A stretch of DNA of 64,000 nucleotides from Pantoea cypripedii (GCF_002095535.1 NZ_MLJI01000001.1:1911832-1975831), one strand, 5' to 3'. Numbered from the stretch's first letter, positions 20,683-31,918 are shown. The notes: generated by a model from the sequence alone, not told the origin. A program made the numbers and translations.

Positions 20683-20709
20683 TAAAAAAAAGCCGCGATA
20701 AATCGCGGC
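20683..20709 (-). terminator. Terminator after araA
   Basis: On the minus strand GCCGCGATTTATCGCGGC (7-bp stem, 4-base loop) is followed by eight T. It closes the araBA transcript 22 bp after araA and belongs to the GCGAT..ATCGC hairpin family of this window. Confidence 0.9.
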
Positions 20710-20731
20710 CTGAGAGGACATGACAAAACGC

Positions 20732-22234
20732 TTAACGCATCAGGCGGTAATAAGCCTCATTCCAGCGCAGCGCATCTTTGAACGCGGGTAAACGCGTCTC
20801 TTCATCAATTACCAGCACCTCGATACCGTTCAGCTCGCCGTAAAGATAGAGGTCATCAAGATCCAGCGCCTGGCTGAACACCGTATGGTGGGCACCACCG
20901 GCCAGAATCCAGGCTTCCGATGCCGTTGCCAGTGACGGTTGTGCACGCCACAAGGCACGCGCCACCGGCAGCTTCGGTAACGGTTTCGGTTGCTCAATCG
21001 CGTCCACTACATTCACCAGCAGACGGAAGCGGTCACCGAGATCGATCACGCTGGCGTTCACTGCGCGCCCGGCTGGAGTAGAGAAAATCAGGCGCGCCGG
21101 GTCGGCTTTGCCACCAATGCCGAGGAATTGCACATCAATCAGCGGTTTCTCTTCTTTGGCGATGGACGGGCACACTTCCAGCATATGGGAACCCAGCACC
21201 AGATCGTTGCCTGCGGAGAAGTGGTAGGTGTAATCCTCCATAAACGAGGTGCCGCCAGCGCGATTGCCTGCCTGGACTTTGAGAATGTGCAGCAGCGCGG
21301 CGGTTTTCCAGTCACCTTCACCGGCAAAACCGTAGCCCTGGCCCATCAGGCGTTGCACCGCCAGACCCGGCAACTGCGTCATGCCATGCAACGTCTGGAA
21401 GTTAGTGGTAAAGGCTTTGCAGCCTTCCGCTTCAAGGAAGCGTTTCAGTCCCAGTTCAATGCGTGCTGCATCCAGCACGTTCTGGCGTTTCTCACCGTTA
21501 ACCGCCGCCACCTCGGTAAAGCGATAGTGGCTTTCGTATTCATCAATCAGGGCATTGACGTCGCCATCGCTGACGCTGTTCACCACCTCGACCAAATCAC
21601 CGACGCCCCAGCCGTTCACCGCATAACCAAACTGAATTTGCGCCGCCACTTTATCGCCTTCGGTGACTGCCACTTCGCGCATGTTATCGCCGAAACGGGC
21701 AACTTTCAGGTGCTGACTGGCCTGACGCGCCTGGGCCGCACGGATCCAGCGACCAATCCGCAGCTGGCTCTCTTTATCCTGCCAGTGGCCGGTGACGACG
21801 CTGTGTTGCAGGCCCATACGCGCACCGATAAAGCCGAACTCGCGGCCACCGTGGGCAGTCTGGTTGAGGTTCATAAAGTCCATATCCATGCTGTCCCATG
21901 GGATCTCAGCATTGAACTGGGTATGGAATTGCAGCAGCGGTTTATTCAGGATGCTTAACCCGCCGATCCACATTTTGGCGGGTGAGAAGGTGTGCAGCCA
22001 GGTAATGATGCCGACGCATTCATTGGCATGATTCGCTTCGCGGCACAGTGCCAGCGCTTCGTCCGGCGATTTCACCAGCGGCTTCAGCACCAGTTGTAAC
22101 GGCAGACTACCTGCCTGATTCAGGCCATCCATCACCTGGCGCGCATGCTGTTCCACCTGGCGTAACGTTTCCGCCCCGTAGAGGTGTTGCGTACCAATAA
22201 CAAACCACACCTGTTGTGTGTTGTGCTGTTCCAT
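20732..22234 (-). CDS. araA: L-arabinose isomerase
   Basis: Converts L-arabinose to L-ribulose in the cytoplasm, a Mn-dependent step. The product is 500 residues, the E. coli length. It begins with [24 protein letters not shown] and contains [40 protein letters not shown] and [11 protein letters not shown], which include the known metal-binding glutamates and histidines of the family. It lies 12 bp after araB. No araD follows; a terminator and then unrelated genes come next. Confidence 0.97.
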   Translation of the reverse strand: MEQHNTQQVWFVIGTQHLYGAETLRQVEQHARQVMDGLNQAGSLPLQLVLKPLVKSPDEALALCREANHANECVGIITWLHTFSPAKMWIGGLSILNKPLLQFHTQFNAEIPWDSMDMDFMNLNQTAHGGREFGFIGARMGLQHSVVTGHWQDKESQLRIGRWIRAAQARQASQHLKVARFGDNMREVAVTEGDKVAAQIQFGYAVNGWGVGDLVEVVNSVSDGDVNALIDEYESHYRFTEVAAVNGEKRQNVLDAARIELGLKRFLEAEGCKAFTTNFQTLHGMTQLPGLAVQRLMGQGYGFAGEGDWKTAALLHILKVQAGNRAGGTSFMEDYTYHFSAGNDLVLGSHMLEVCPSIAKEEKPLIDVQFLGIGGKADPARLIFSTPAGRAVNASVIDLGDRFRLLVNVVDAIEQPKPLPKLPVARALWRAQPSLATASEAWILAGGAHHTVFSQALDLDDLYLYGELNGIEVLVIDEETRLPAFKDALRWNEAYYRLMR

Positions 22235-22246
22235 AAAACCACTCCT

Positions 22247-23932
22247 TTACTTAGCGGAAACGGTGCGTGCGGCATACTGCGGTTCAGCGGCCTGGCACCA
22301 ATGTTGATAGCGTTGATAAAGCTGTTGATAGCGCGCCACGCGCTGACTATCCGGTTGTAAGGTCACGTCGATTGGGCTGGCCATCACCTGCTGCGCTGCC
22401 GGGACATCGGGGTAAACCTGCGCGGCGACTGCGGCAAAAATGGCCGCACCGAGTGCGCAACATTCGTCAGAAGCGACGATATCCAGCGGTCGGTTCATCA
22501 CGTCGCAGCAGGCCTGCATAATGGCCGGGGATTTGCGTGCAATGCCGCCGAGGGTCAGCACGCTTGCCACCGGGATCTGCTGTTGTTCGAAACATTCCAT
22601 AATGGCGCGCGCGCCAAAGGCGGTGGCAGCGATCAGGCCGCCAAACAGCGCCGGAGCATCGGTACCGAGATTGAGGTCGGTAATCACCCCTTTCAGGCGT
22701 TGATTGGCATCAGGAGTACGACGACCGTTGAACCAGTCCAGCACCACCGGCAGATGATCGAGTTGCGGATTAGCGGCCCAGGCATCGGTCAGCTGACGGA
22801 TCAGATCTTTTTGCAGCTGCTCCAGCTGGGGTTGCAGCTCAGGGTGTTGCTGCGCGGCCTGTTGCAGCGGCCAGCCAAGCAGGCGGCTGAACCAGGCATA
22901 AATATCGCCGAAGGCGGATTGTCCGGCTTCGCAGCCAATCGCACCCGGCACCACGCTGCCATCGACCTGGCCGCAAATACCTTTGATGGCGCGGTCGCCC
23001 ACTTTTTCGCTGTCGGCAATCAGGATGTCGCAGGTTGAGGTGCCAATCACTTTCACCAGCGTATAGGGTTGTGCTCCGGCACCGACGGCACCCATATGGC
23101 AGTCAAACGCACCGCCAGACAGCACTACCTCGGGTGACAGGCCGAGACGCTGCGCCCATTCGGCGCTCAGGGTGCCGACCGGCACATCCGCCGTCCAGGT
23201 GTCGCTGAACAGCGGAGAGTCGAGTTGTTCGGTCAGCAGCGGGTCGAGCGCATTAAGGAATTCAGCGGGAGGCAGACCCTGCCAGTCCGGGTGCCAGAGG
23301 GACTTATGCCCGGCGGCACAGCGGCCACGGCGCAGCTGTTGTGGCGCGGTGGTGCCGCTCAACAGGGCAGGCACCCAGTCGCACAGTTCTACCCAGGAGA
23401 CGGCGGCATCACGAACGGCGGCATCGGCACGGGAAACGTGCAGAATTTTCGCCCAGAACCATTCCGACGAATAAATGCCGCCGATATAGCGGGTGTAGTC
23501 GGTGAAGCGGCCGCTGTGGCACAGCTGATTGATCTCCTCCGCTTCTTCTATCGCGGTGTGATCTTTCCACAACACAAACATTGCATTGGGGTTATCGGCG
23601 AACTCAGGACGCAGCGCCAGCACGTTGCCATCGCGGTCGATAGGTGCCGGTGTTGAGCCAGTGCTGTCAACGCCAATCCCCACCACGGCGGCACGTTGTT
23701 CCGGGCTGAGTTTTTGCACCACCGTCACCAGCGCCTGTTCCAGCGCGTCGATATAGTCCTGCGGATGATGACGAAAGCGGTTGGCATGCGCATCGCAAAA
23801 CAACCCTTTAGCCCAGCGCGGATAGTTGACCACGGCTTTTTCCAGTTCTTTGCCACTGTGGCAGTCCACGGCCAGTGCCCGGACGGAATCGCTGCCAAAA
23901 TCCAGACCGATGGTAATAGCGCCAGCGCCCAT
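22247..23932 (-). CDS. araB: L-ribulokinase
   Basis: Phosphorylates L-ribulose to L-ribulose 5-phosphate; FGGY-family kinase of 561 residues (E. coli AraB 566). The N-terminal ATPase motif is [18 protein letters not shown], and the second half holds [30 protein letters not shown] and the C-terminal [28 protein letters not shown] plus [17 protein letters not shown]. First gene of araBA, divergent from araF across a 367-bp control region. Confidence 0.97.
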   Translation of the reverse strand: MGAGAITIGLDFGSDSVRALAVDCHSGKELEKAVVNYPRWAKGLFCDAHANRFRHHPQDYIDALEQALVTVVQKLSPEQRAAVVGIGVDSTGSTPAPIDRDGNVLALRPEFADNPNAMFVLWKDHTAIEEAEEINQLCHSGRFTDYTRYIGGIYSSEWFWAKILHVSRADAAVRDAAVSWVELCDWVPALLSGTTAPQQLRRGRCAAGHKSLWHPDWQGLPPAEFLNALDPLLTEQLDSPLFSDTWTADVPVGTLSAEWAQRLGLSPEVVLSGGAFDCHMGAVGAGAQPYTLVKVIGTSTCDILIADSEKVGDRAIKGICGQVDGSVVPGAIGCEAGQSAFGDIYAWFSRLLGWPLQQAAQQHPELQPQLEQLQKDLIRQLTDAWAANPQLDHLPVVLDWFNGRRTPDANQRLKGVITDLNLGTDAPALFGGLIAATAFGARAIMECFEQQQIPVASVLTLGGIARKSPAIMQACCDVMNRPLDIVASDECCALGAAIFAAVAAQVYPDVPAAQQVMASPIDVTLQPDSQRVARYQQLYQRYQHWCQAAEPQYAARTVSAK

Positions 23933-24299
23933 TGAAATTCTCCTGTGTCAGTTATCTGCGCTTATCCTGGAATGGGTGGGCGGGAGCGGTTAGTCATCCC
24001 CGGCTGAGAATATGCACTTTTCTGCCATCCACAGGCATTTCGTGATCCACTGCAAAAGTTAATGACCGGTTAATTTTGCTGAATATATGGAGAATTTTGT
24101 CGTCGTTCCGGGATGTGATACCGCTCTACATTTTTCTCACCTTTTCCCGCTACAACTAGCCCAGCGTTTGCACAGCCTTTGTACAAACCTTGTTCTAACG
24201 CGCTGATTTTTCGCTGTACCCGTAAGAGAAGTCAGTGTGGTAGCGCTTACACCGATTCGTTTAAAGCTCGCTAAAAACAACATTGTGCCGGAGAGCATC
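23933..24299. promoter_or_regulatory. araB-araF divergent control region
   Basis: 367 bp without an ORF between araBA and araFGH. By comparison with E. coli, AraC and CRP sites are expected. Candidates seen: TATGGA followed seven bases later by GTCG (24087-24103), which fits one half of the reversed AraC motif; and ATGTGATACCGCTCTACAT (24113-24131), a weak CRP-like palindrome. Neither is strong. A much better palindrome at 24237-24252 is listed separately. Confidence 0.5.
24237..24252. promoter_or_regulatory. GalR/GalS-type operator candidate upstream of araF
   Basis: The 16-mer reads GTGGTAGCGCTTACAC; its complement GTGTAAGCGCTACCAC fits the GalR/GalS consensus GTGNAANCGNTTNCAC at all but one defined position. 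It ends 47 bp before the araF start codon, a position suited to repression of araFGH. Confidence 0.55.
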
Positions 24300-25283
24300 A
24301 TGCATAAATTCACTAAAACGCTGGCGGCAATTGGTCTCGCCGCGCTTATGTCACATTCCGCTATCGCCGAGACGATGAAGCTCGGTTTTCTCGTCAAACA
24401 ACCGGAGGAACCCTGGTTCCAGACTGAGTGGCGCTTTGCCGATAAAGCCGGCAAAGATCTCGGCTTTGAAGTGATCAAAATCGCTGTACCCGACGGCGAA
24501 AAAACCCTGAATGCCATCGACAGCCTGGCGGCCAGCGGGGCGAAAGGGTTTGTGATCTGTACCCCGGACCCGAAACTGGGATCGGCGATTATGGCGAAAG
24601 CCCGCAGTTATGACCTGAAAGTGATTGCGGTCGATGATCAGTTTGTTAACGCCAAAGGCAAACCGATGGACAGCGTGCCTCTGGTTATGATGGCGGCGAC
24701 CAAAATCGGCGAGCGTCAGGGTCAGGAACTGTATAAAGAAATGCAGAAACGCGGCTGGGATGTGAAAGAAACCGGCGTGATGGCGATCACCGCCAACGAG
24801 CTGGATACCGCTCGTCGTCGCACCACCGGTTCGATGGATGCGTTGAAAGCGGCAGGTTTCCCGGCGGCTCAGATCTATCAGGTTCCCACCAAATCCAACG
24901 ATATCCCTGGCGCGTTTGACGCCGGTAACTCGCTGCTGGTGCAACATCCGAAAGTGAAACACTGGCTGATCCTCGGCATGAATGACAACACCGTGCTGGG
25001 CGGCGTGCGCGCCACAGAAGGCCAGGGCTTCAAGGCACCGGATGTGATCGGCATTGGCATTAACGGCGTGGATGCGGTGAGCGAGCTTTCCAAAGGGGAA
25101 CCGACCGGTTTCTACGGCTCGCTGCTGCCCAGCCCGGACGTACACGGCTATAAAAGCAGCCAGATGCTGTATGAATGGGTAACCAAAGGACAGGAACCGG
25201 CGAAGTTTACTGAAGTCACCGACGTGGTGCTGATCACCCGCGATAACTTCAAAACCGAACTGGCGAAGAAAGGGCTGATGTAA
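24300..25283 (+). CDS. araF: L-arabinose ABC transporter, periplasmic binding protein
   Basis: High-affinity arabinose-binding protein. The ATG at 24300 begins a signal peptide ([24 protein letters not shown]); an upstream GTG in frame lies inside the operator and is rejected. The 327-residue product matches E. coli AraF (329): mature start [20 protein letters not shown], and hallmarks [44 protein letters not shown] and [18 protein letters not shown] hairpin follows before araG, probably setting high araF mRNA. Confidence 0.97.
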   Translation: MHKFTKTLAAIGLAALMSHSAIAETMKLGFLVKQPEEPWFQTEWRFADKAGKDLGFEVIKIAVPDGEKTLNAIDSLAASGAKGFVICTPDPKLGSAIMAKARSYDLKVIAVDDQFVNAKGKPMDSVPLVMMAATKIGERQGQELYKEMQKRGWDVKETGVMAITANELDTARRRTTGSMDALKAAGFPAAQIYQVPTKSNDIPGAFDAGNSLLVQHPKVKHWLILGMNDNTVLGGVRATEGQGFKAPDVIGIGINGVDAVSELSKGEPTGFYGSLLPSPDVHGYKSSQMLYEWVTKGQEPAKFTEVTDVVLITRDNFKTELAKKGLM

Positions 25284-25294
25284 TCCTGTTGCGT

Positions 25295-25322
25295 GCGCTC
25301 TGTACCCGCGGGGACAGAGCGC
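25295..25322 (+). terminator. Intra-operon hairpin between araF and araG
   Basis: 9-bp stem GCGCTCTGT / ACAGAGCGC with a 10-base GC-rich loop and no T-run. As in ytfQ-ytfR it separates the binding-protein gene from the ATPase gene, so mRNA stabilisation or attenuation is likely. Confidence 0.6.
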
Positions 25323-25348
25323 CTTATTCACCACGATATGGAGTTCCC

Positions 25349-26869
25349 ATGAACACTGATTCTGACTTTCTGTCGTTTCATGGTATCAGCAAGACATTCC
25401 CCGGTGTGAAAGCGCTCCAGGATATCTCGTTCAACTGCCGTGCCGGTGAAGTGCATGCGTTGATGGGTGAGAACGGTGCGGGCAAATCCACGTTGCTGAA
25501 AATTCTCAGCGGCAGTTATCAGCCCACCGCGGGCGAGATCCACATCAAAGGTAAGCCGGTACGGTTTAATCACACCACCGAGGCGCTGGATGCCGGGGTG
25601 GCGATCATTTATCAGGAACTGCATCTGGTGCCGGAAATGAGCGTGGCGGAGAACATCTACCTCGGTCAGATTCCGCATCGTCATGGCTTGGTCAACCGCA
25701 AATTACTGCGCTATGAGGCGGGTTTACAGCTGAAAAACCTGGGGATGGATATCGACCCGGATATGCCGCTGAAATACCTGTCGCTCGGCCAGTGGCAGAT
25801 GGTGGAAATTGCCAAAGCGCTGGCGCGTAACGCGCGCATTATCGCGTTTGATGAGCCGACCAGCTCACTGTCGGCGCGTGAAATCGAACACCTGTTCCGT
25901 GTGATCCGTCAGCTGCGCGAGCAGGGTCGGGTCGTGCTGTATGTTTCACATCGCATGGAAGAAATTTTTGCGCTGAGTGATGCCATCACCGTATTTAAAG
26001 ATGGCCGCTACGTGCGCACCTTCACGGATATGAAAAACACCCACCATGAAGACCTGGTACAGGCGATGGTGGGACGCAATCTGGGGGATATCTATGGTTA
26101 CGCGCCGCGTGATTTGGGCCCCGTGCGTTTGCAGCTGGACCAGGTGGAGGCGAAGGGTGTGCGTATGCCCATTTCGCTAGAAGTACGGGCTGGCGAAATT
26201 GTCGGGCTATTCGGCCTTGTCGGGGCCGGTCGCAGTGAATTGATGAAGGGGCTATTCGGTGCCACCCGCCTGCGCGGCGGCAGTGTGTCGCTGGATGGTA
26301 AAAAACTCAATATTCGCCAGCCGATCGATGCGATCCGTGCGGGCATTATGTTGTGTCCGGAAGATCGTAAGGCGGAGGGCATCATCCCGGTGCATTCGGT
26401 GCGCGACAACATCAACATCAGTGCGCGTCGCCACAATCTCACCGCCGGTTGCCTGATTAAGCCCGGCTGGGAGGCAAAAAATGCCGACAGCCATATCCGT
26501 TCGCTCAATATCAAAACCCCGCATGCACAGCAGCTGATCATGAACCTGTCAGGCGGTAACCAGCAGAAAGCCATTCTTGGCCGCTGGTTGTCGGAGGAGA
26601 TGAACGTGATCCTGCTGGATGAACCCACGCGTGGCATTGATGTTGGCGCAAAACACGAGATTTATAACCTGATTTATCAACTGGCAAACAAAGGTATTGC
26701 CGTGTTGTTTGCCTCCAGCGATCTGCCCGAAGTGATGGGCCTGGCCGACCGCATCGTGGTGATGCGTGAAGGCGAAATTGCCGGTGAACTGCCACACGAC
26801 CGTGCCACGGAGCAGCTGACGCTGGGCCTGGCGATGCCGAAAACGACTCAAGCGGCCGCCGTGGCCTGA
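25349..26869 (+). CDS. araG: L-arabinose ABC transporter, double ATPase subunit
   Basis: Tandem-ABC ATPase of CUT2 type, 506 residues from ATG 25349 (ribosome site GGAG; the frame opens earlier at 25289 without one). First domain: Walker [10 protein letters not shown], signature-like [16 protein letters not shown], Walker [12 protein letters not shown]. Second domain: GLVGAGRSE in place of Walker A, signature [15 protein letters not shown], and [19 protein letters not shown]. It matches E. coli AraG (504) throughout and is followed 17 bp later by araH. Confidence 0.96.
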   Translation: MNTDSDFLSFHGISKTFPGVKALQDISFNCRAGEVHALMGENGAGKSTLLKILSGSYQPTAGEIHIKGKPVRFNHTTEALDAGVAIIYQELHLVPEMSVAENIYLGQIPHRHGLVNRKLLRYEAGLQLKNLGMDIDPDMPLKYLSLGQWQMVEIAKALARNARIIAFDEPTSSLSAREIEHLFRVIRQLREQGRVVLYVSHRMEEIFALSDAITVFKDGRYVRTFTDMKNTHHEDLVQAMVGRNLGDIYGYAPRDLGPVRLQLDQVEAKGVRMPISLEVRAGEIVGLFGLVGAGRSELMKGLFGATRLRGGSVSLDGKKLNIRQPIDAIRAGIMLCPEDRKAEGIIPVHSVRDNINISARRHNLTAGCLIKPGWEAKNADSHIRSLNIKTPHAQQLIMNLSGGNQQKAILGRWLSEEMNVILLDEPTRGIDVGAKHEIYNLIYQLANKGIAVLFASSDLPEVMGLADRIVVMREGEIAGELPHDRATEQLTLGLAMPKTTQAAAVA

Positions 26870-26886
26870 TGTAAAGGAGAGCAATT

Positions 26887-27873
26887 ATGGCTTCATCTAC
26901 CACTTCTAATACGCCACCGGCGCAGCGCAGCGGCCTGCAACTGGGACGTATCTGGGATAACTTCGGCATGCTGGTGGTGTTCGCACTGCTGTTTATTGCC
27001 TGTACCATTTTTGTCCCCAACTTTGGCTCCTTTATCAATATGAAAGGGCTGGGGCTGGCGATGTCGATGTCGGGTATGGTGGCGTGCGGCATGCTGTTCT
27101 GTCTCGCCTCCGGGGATTTTGACCTGTCGGTTGCCTCGGTGATCGCCTGCGCAGGCGTGGTCACTGCGGTAGTGATCAATATGACCGAAAGCCTGTGGAT
27201 TGGTGTAGCAGCGGGTCTGCTGCTGGGTATGGCGACCGGTTTTGTTAACGGATTCGTGATTGCCCGGCTGAAGATCAATGCGCTGATCACCACGCTGGCC
27301 ACGATGCAGATTGTACGTGGTTTGGCGTATATCTTCTCCGACGGTAAGGCGGTGGGTATCGAAGATGAACGTTTCTTCGCCCTGGGTTATGCCAACTGGT
27401 TTGGCTTGCCAGCCCCGATCTGGCTGACTATCGCCACCATGATCGTGTTTGGTTTCCTGTTGAATAAAACCACCTTTGGCCGTAACACGCTGGCGATTGG
27501 TGGCAACGAGGAAGCGGCGCGTCTGGCCGGTGTGCCGGTGGTGCGTACCCGTATCATCATTTTTATCCTTTCCGGGTTAGTCTCGGCGGCGGCAGGCATC
27601 ATTCTGGCATCGCGTATGACCAGCGGCCAGCCGATGACCTCGCTGGGCTACGAGTTGATCGTGATTTCTGCCTGCGTCCTGGGCGGGGTGTCTCTGAAAG
27701 GCGGTATCGGTAAAATTTCTTACGTGGTGGCCGGGGTATTAATCCTGGGTACGGTTGAGAATGCGATGAATCTCCTGAATATATCGCCTTTCTCACAGTA
27801 TGTGGTGCGCGGTTTGATACTGTTAGCGGCGGTGATTTTTGACCGTTACAAACAGAAAAATAAAGCCGCCTGA
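26887..27873 (+). CDS. araH: L-arabinose ABC transporter permease
   Basis: Inner-membrane permease of 328 residues, the E. coli AraH length, with about ten membrane segments. Diagnostic stretches are SFINMKGLGLAMSMSGMVACGMLFCLASGDFDLSVASVIA and NTLAIGGNEEAARLAGVPVVRT. It forms the translocation pore with AraG. A strong hairpin lies between its stop and araC. Confidence 0.96.
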   Translation: MASSTTSNTPPAQRSGLQLGRIWDNFGMLVVFALLFIACTIFVPNFGSFINMKGLGLAMSMSGMVACGMLFCLASGDFDLSVASVIACAGVVTAVVINMTESLWIGVAAGLLLGMATGFVNGFVIARLKINALITTLATMQIVRGLAYIFSDGKAVGIEDERFFALGYANWFGLPAPIWLTIATMIVFGFLLNKTTFGRNTLAIGGNEEAARLAGVPVVRTRIIIFILSGLVSAAAGIILASRMTSGQPMTSLGYELIVISACVLGGVSLKGGIGKISYVVAGVLILGTVENAMNLLNISPFSQYVVRGLILLAAVIFDRYKQKNKAA

Positions 27874-27886
27874 GTCGGTGACAACA

Positions 27887-27910
27887 ACGGAACGGTAACA
27901 GCCGTTCCGT
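27887..27910 (+). terminator. Hairpin between araH and araC
   Basis: Perfect 9-bp stem ACGGAACGG / CCGTTCCGT with a 6-base loop, 13 bp after araH. No T-run, so termination would be incomplete and araC may be co-transcribed with araFGH. Confidence 0.6.
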
Positions 27911-27944
27911 TACGGTTATCAATCACGCGAAAAGTGAGGGCATT

Positions 27945-28862
27945 ATGTACCACCGCGAACCCCCTGTGGCACAACAAAACCCGTTATTACCGGGTTACCC
28001 CTTTAATGCCTGGCTGGTGGCCGGGCTGACGCCGATTACCGCCGATGGCCCGCTCGATTTCTTTATCGACCGTCCGCTCGGCATGAAAGGTTATATCCTC
28101 AATCTGACCATTAAAGGCGAAGGTCGGGTGTTTGATGGCGAACAATCATTCGACTGCCTGCCTGGCGATATGCTGCTGTTTCAGCCGAAAACCCCGCACT
28201 ACTATGGTCGCGCAGCGGATAGCCCGTGCTGGTTCCATCGCTGGGTCTATTTCCGCCCGCGTGCCTACTGGACGGACTGGCTGCAATGGCAGGACGAATC
28301 CCAGGGGGTGGGGCGTCTGCGTCTGCCGGAAGCGCAGCGTGCGGAATTTGATCGTTTGTTTGCCAGTATTGAACAGACGCACAATTCCGGACGGCGTTTT
28401 GCCGAAGAACTGGCAATGAACCTGCTGGAGCGACTGTTGCTGCGCGCGGTGGAAGAAGATCCGCGTAGCCATCAGCAAATCCGCGATCCGCGCGTGATTG
28501 AGGCCTGTCAGTACGTCACCAATCATCTGGCGAGTGAGGTGAAAATTGAGGAAGTGGCGCGCCATGTCTGTCTGTCACCCTCACGCCTGGCGCATTTGTT
28601 CCGCGAGCAGATGGGCATCAACCTGTTGCGCTGGCGTGAAGACCAGCGGGTGATCCGCGCCAAACTGCTGTTGCAGACCACCCAGGAGCCGATCGCCTCG
28701 GTAGGCCGCGAAGTCGGCTATGATGACCAACTGTATTTTTCACGCGTGTTCCGTAAACGCGTGGGTGTCAGCCCCAGTGATTTCCGCCGTCGCAGCCAGG
28801 ATGCACAGGATGCGCTGGTGGCCCAGGAAAGCTGGCAACCTGCAAGGAGTGCGATCTCCTGA
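27945..28862 (+). CDS. araC: Arabinose-responsive regulator AraC
   Basis: Dimeric activator/repressor of arabinose genes. The 305-residue product has the sugar-binding cupin arm domain ([64 protein letters not shown]) and a C-terminal double helix-turn-helix ([35 protein letters not shown], then [29 protein letters not shown]). It is slightly longer than E. coli AraC (292). Here it sits downstream of araFGH in the same direction, not divergent from araB. Confidence 0.95.
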   Translation: MYHREPPVAQQNPLLPGYPFNAWLVAGLTPITADGPLDFFIDRPLGMKGYILNLTIKGEGRVFDGEQSFDCLPGDMLLFQPKTPHYYGRAADSPCWFHRWVYFRPRAYWTDWLQWQDESQGVGRLRLPEAQRAEFDRLFASIEQTHNSGRRFAEELAMNLLERLLLRAVEEDPRSHQQIRDPRVIEACQYVTNHLASEVKIEEVARHVCLSPSRLAHLFREQMGINLLRWREDQRVIRAKLLLQTTQEPIASVGREVGYDDQLYFSRVFRKRVGVSPSDFRRRSQDAQDALVAQESWQPARSAIS

Positions 28863-28939
28863 GCTTTCAGGTGATTCCTTCTTGTCCTCACTGACTGATT
28901 CGTCTTAAATCAGTCAGGTAACGAACAAGAGGAATGATA

Positions 28940-29980
28940 ATGAGCGATAAACTTCGTGTCGGCCTGATAGGCTACGGATTTGCCAGCAAAACTTTCCATG
29001 CACCGTTGATCGCCGGTACGCCAGACGTTGAACTGGCGGCGGTTTCCAGCAGCGACGCCACAAAAGTGCACGCTGACTGGCCTTCGGTGCAGGTGGTTGC
29101 CGATCCTCAGACGCTGCTGGACGATCCGACTCTGCACCTGATTGTAATTCCTACCCCGAATGATACCCATTTCCCGTTAGCCAAAGCGGCGCTGAACGCA
29201 GGCAAGCATGTGGTGGTGGATAAACCTTTTACCGTCACCCTGTCGCAGGCGCGTGAACTGGATGCGCTGGCAAAAGCGAAAGGTCTGCTGCTGTCGGTAT
29301 TCCATAACCGCCGCTGGGATAGCGATTTCCTGACGCTGAAGTCGCTACTGGCTGATGGCTCTCTCGGTGAAGTCCGTTATCTGGAGTCACACTTTGACCG
29401 CTTCCGCCCGGAAGTTCGTCAGCGCTGGCGTGAGATGAAAGGGCCGGGCAGCGGTATCTGGTTCGATCTGGGACCGCATGTGCTCGACCAGGCATTGCAG
29501 CTGTTCGGTGCGCCTGTTGCCATCAACGTCGATATGGCTGAACTGCGTACCGGTGCGCAAACCACCGATTATTTCCATGCCACGCTGACTTATCCGCAAC
29601 GCCGTGTGGTGCTGCACGCCAGCATGCTGGCGGCGGCGGAGTCGGCGCGTTTTATCGTGCACGGCACGCGCGGCAGCTACGTGAAATTTGGTCTCGATCC
29701 CCAGGAAGACCGTCTGAAGGCGGGCGAACGTCCACCGAAAGAGGAGTGGGGTTACGACATGCGTGATGGTGTGCTGACGCTGGCCGATGGTGATGTGATG
29801 GTGGAAAAAGCCTTGCTGACGCTGCCAGGCAACTATCCGGCTTATTATGCGGCAGTGCGTGATGCTATTGCTGGCACTGGCGCGAATCCGGTCACAGCGG
29901 AAGAAGCGATTCAGGTGATGGAGCTGATTGAGCTGGGCCTGCAATCGGCAGAGCAACGCCAGACGATGTCGTTGAAATAA
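28940..29980 (+). CDS. ydgJ: Gfo/Idh/MocA-family oxidoreductase YdgJ
   Basis: NAD(P)-dependent oxidoreductase of unknown physiological substrate. The Rossmann motif is VGLIGYGFASKTFHAPL, followed by the family motif AGKHVVVDKPFTVTLSQA with the usual EKP-type lysine, and HFDRFRPEV and GIWFDLGPHVLDQAL. It matches E. coli YdgJ along its whole length. Of two near ATGs (28934 and 28940) the second is preferred, since AGAGGA ends directly at the first. A long hairpin terminator follows. Confidence 0.92.
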   Translation: MSDKLRVGLIGYGFASKTFHAPLIAGTPDVELAAVSSSDATKVHADWPSVQVVADPQTLLDDPTLHLIVIPTPNDTHFPLAKAALNAGKHVVVDKPFTVTLSQARELDALAKAKGLLLSVFHNRRWDSDFLTLKSLLADGSLGEVRYLESHFDRFRPEVRQRWREMKGPGSGIWFDLGPHVLDQALQLFGAPVAINVDMAELRTGAQTTDYFHATLTYPQRRVVLHASMLAAAESARFIVHGTRGSYVKFGLDPQEDRLKAGERPPKEEWGYDMRDGVLTLADGDVMVEKALLTLPGNYPAYYAAVRDAIAGTGANPVTAEEAIQVMELIELGLQSAEQRQTMSLK

Positions 29981-29985
29981 TCGTG

Positions 29986-30014
29986 ACTCTCTCCCGCCAG
30001 CGGGAGAGAGTTTT
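29986..30014 (+). terminator. Terminator after ydgJ
   Basis: 11-bp stem ACTCTCTCCCG / CGGGAGAGAGT with loop CCAG, then TTT. It separates ydgJ from the convergent chitinase gene. Confidence 0.85.
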
Positions 30015-30027
30015 CGTGCAGGAACAA

Positions 30028-31653
30028 TTAATCCTTAATCACCACATCCGGGAAACTCGCTTTAACGCAACGAGTATAATCACCCTTAGTCAACGCGCTG
30101 AAATCGTTTTCCTGCCAGTTAACCAGTTTGCATGCATAGGACTTCCCGCCTGGGTGTTCGGCAACATAGCTGTCATCTTTCACCCAGAACAAAGGCATCG
30201 CCGCTGAACTCTCTTCACTGAATTGTTTCATACCCTTGCAACCCAACACTTCACTGTCCGGTACGGATACACCCAGCTGTTTGGCAAAGGCTTTGTAATA
30301 CTCGATACGGTTGAGCGACTGCTGGATTTCTACGCTGCCACCACATTCGACACCCCCGTTAATGATTTGGGTGGTCACACCAAAGCCGGGAACCAGTCCA
30401 TTGGCCTTGTCTGCCGCATTTGGCTGCCAGCTACCATCCATCACGGCCTGCATACTGGGCTTAGGTGGTTGCGGTTGCACATAGAAAAATATCGCACTGG
30501 CGAGGTTGAGCCAGGTGTCAGCGACCAGATGAGGTTGTTTCAACAACACGTTCACATCACCATACATGGCTTGTGAGAAAACGCCGTAGTTGAAGTTATA
30601 ACTTAACTGTTTAGCGCCGCGTCCAAAATAACTGAGCGCATTGCCCTGGCTGTCTTTAGCACACGGCCAGGCTTTGCCCTGCCAGGTGTCAGGATTACAG
30701 GTTGCGCCGGTATATTTATCATAACTGGTTTCGTCAAGGCCCATTTCCCTGACCCAATGCAATCCTTGTTGCCACTGCGCCACGTCACTCTCGCTGGCAT
30801 GCTCACCGGTTTCCTGCACAAAGTGCGCAAACATGGTGGCGAGCGTCTTTTTACAAATTCCTTCCGCATCCTGCCCATTGTCGCTATCCGCACAAAGCAC
30901 CGGGAATTTACCGACTGCCTTCAGGAAATTTTCATAGGTGTAAGCGGGAGCGCGGTGCGGGAAGAAGGTATCCCATTTAGCGGCTGTCACCAGCGCTTCT
31001 ACGCGCTTCACGTTGGCCGGATTGTTTGACGCGCCTGGCTTAATCTGCTCAACCTGATTGTTACTCAGTGTGCGAATGGCTTTTTTTACTGCAATCAGTT
31101 GTTCCGTGTTCGTCAGGGCGGCTTCATGTTCATCCAGCGCTTTTTGGCTCAGCTCCAGACCCGGTTCAGATGCGCCACCGTGCAGACTCCATGCTGAATC
31201 CCATGCCCAGCCCTCACCTGGTGCATAGACTGAAGATTCTCCACTGCACCAGTTAGCGACCTGACATTGATAATCGTTACCCTGGTTACTGACAATCTCG
31301 CCCATTTTGTATGGTTTGCCAGGCTGATATTGCGGATAGTCAGACGGCCCGGTTTCAGGGGGAACAGGCGGCGTTGGTTCAGGATCCGGTGTCGGTTCGG
31401 GATCGATATCGGGTGCCGTGCCGATTTTTTTCCAGACGTTTTCCCAGCTGTGGGTGACCGTCGGGTTCGGTGTTTCACCTGGGTTGGCATACCATTGCGC
31501 CTCGAAATCCCCACCCTGCCAGGTGACTTTCTCTCCGCCGGTATAGGCTTTGTTGGTATCGTATTTGTCATAGGCATGGAGTTGAAATGATACCAACATG
31601 CTGACGGTAAGCAGGGACAATGCCATCCCATGGAGTCTGTGCTTATTTTTCAC
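30028..31653 (-). CDS. Secreted GH19 chitinase with two chitin-binding modules
   Basis: Predicted to hydrolyse chitin outside the cytoplasm. The 541-residue product has a Sec signal peptide (about 1-27, ending QLHA), a first CBM5/12-type module (about 28-76, [30 protein letters not shown] and W residues), a Pro/Glu/Asp linker (83-100), a second such module (about 105-158, [33 protein letters not shown]) and a GH19 catalytic domain to the end. The catalytic acid is probably E281 in [11 protein letters not shown]; the GH19 motif [16 protein letters not shown] is at 342-357 and [10 protein letters not shown] further on. It lies between ydgJ and add, which are close together in E. coli, so it is an insertion relative to that order. 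Confidence 0.92.
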   Translation of the reverse strand: MKNKHRLHGMALSLLTVSMLVSFQLHAYDKYDTNKAYTGGEKVTWQGGDFEAQWYANPGETPNPTVTHSWENVWKKIGTAPDIDPEPTPDPEPTPPVPPETGPSDYPQYQPGKPYKMGEIVSNQGNDYQCQVANWCSGESSVYAPGEGWAWDSAWSLHGGASEPGLELSQKALDEHEAALTNTEQLIAVKKAIRTLSNNQVEQIKPGASNNPANVKRVEALVTAAKWDTFFPHRAPAYTYENFLKAVGKFPVLCADSDNGQDAEGICKKTLATMFAHFVQETGEHASESDVAQWQQGLHWVREMGLDETSYDKYTGATCNPDTWQGKAWPCAKDSQGNALSYFGRGAKQLSYNFNYGVFSQAMYGDVNVLLKQPHLVADTWLNLASAIFFYVQPQPPKPSMQAVMDGSWQPNAADKANGLVPGFGVTTQIINGGVECGGSVEIQQSLNRIEYYKAFAKQLGVSVPDSEVLGCKGMKQFSEESSAAMPLFWVKDDSYVAEHPGGKSYACKLVNWQENDFSALTKGDYTRCVKASFPDVVIKD

Positions 31654-31918
31654 TTAATAATCTCATTCATTAACGTAATAAGGTGGTTTGGTTAGCGCTG
31701 TAACCAGGTTACGAATGAGACCATCCTGAATATCTGCAAATGTTGTTTAATATCAAATTGAATTTTTAACGTATGGATTCTCGGATTAAAAAAGAAATGT
31801 CCTGCGGGGGGAATATTCGGTACTGATTGATTTGAGAAAATGATGCGATGTCTGACAACATGGAGAAATCAGCGGTGCTGATAAAGCCAGCACCGCTGAG
31901 ATAAGATGCAGGAAATGT

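Noticed and set aside
20541..20731. HrpL-type promoter for the effector-like genes
   Set aside because: No GGAACC...CCAC pair upstream of either gene, so type III regulation is not supported.
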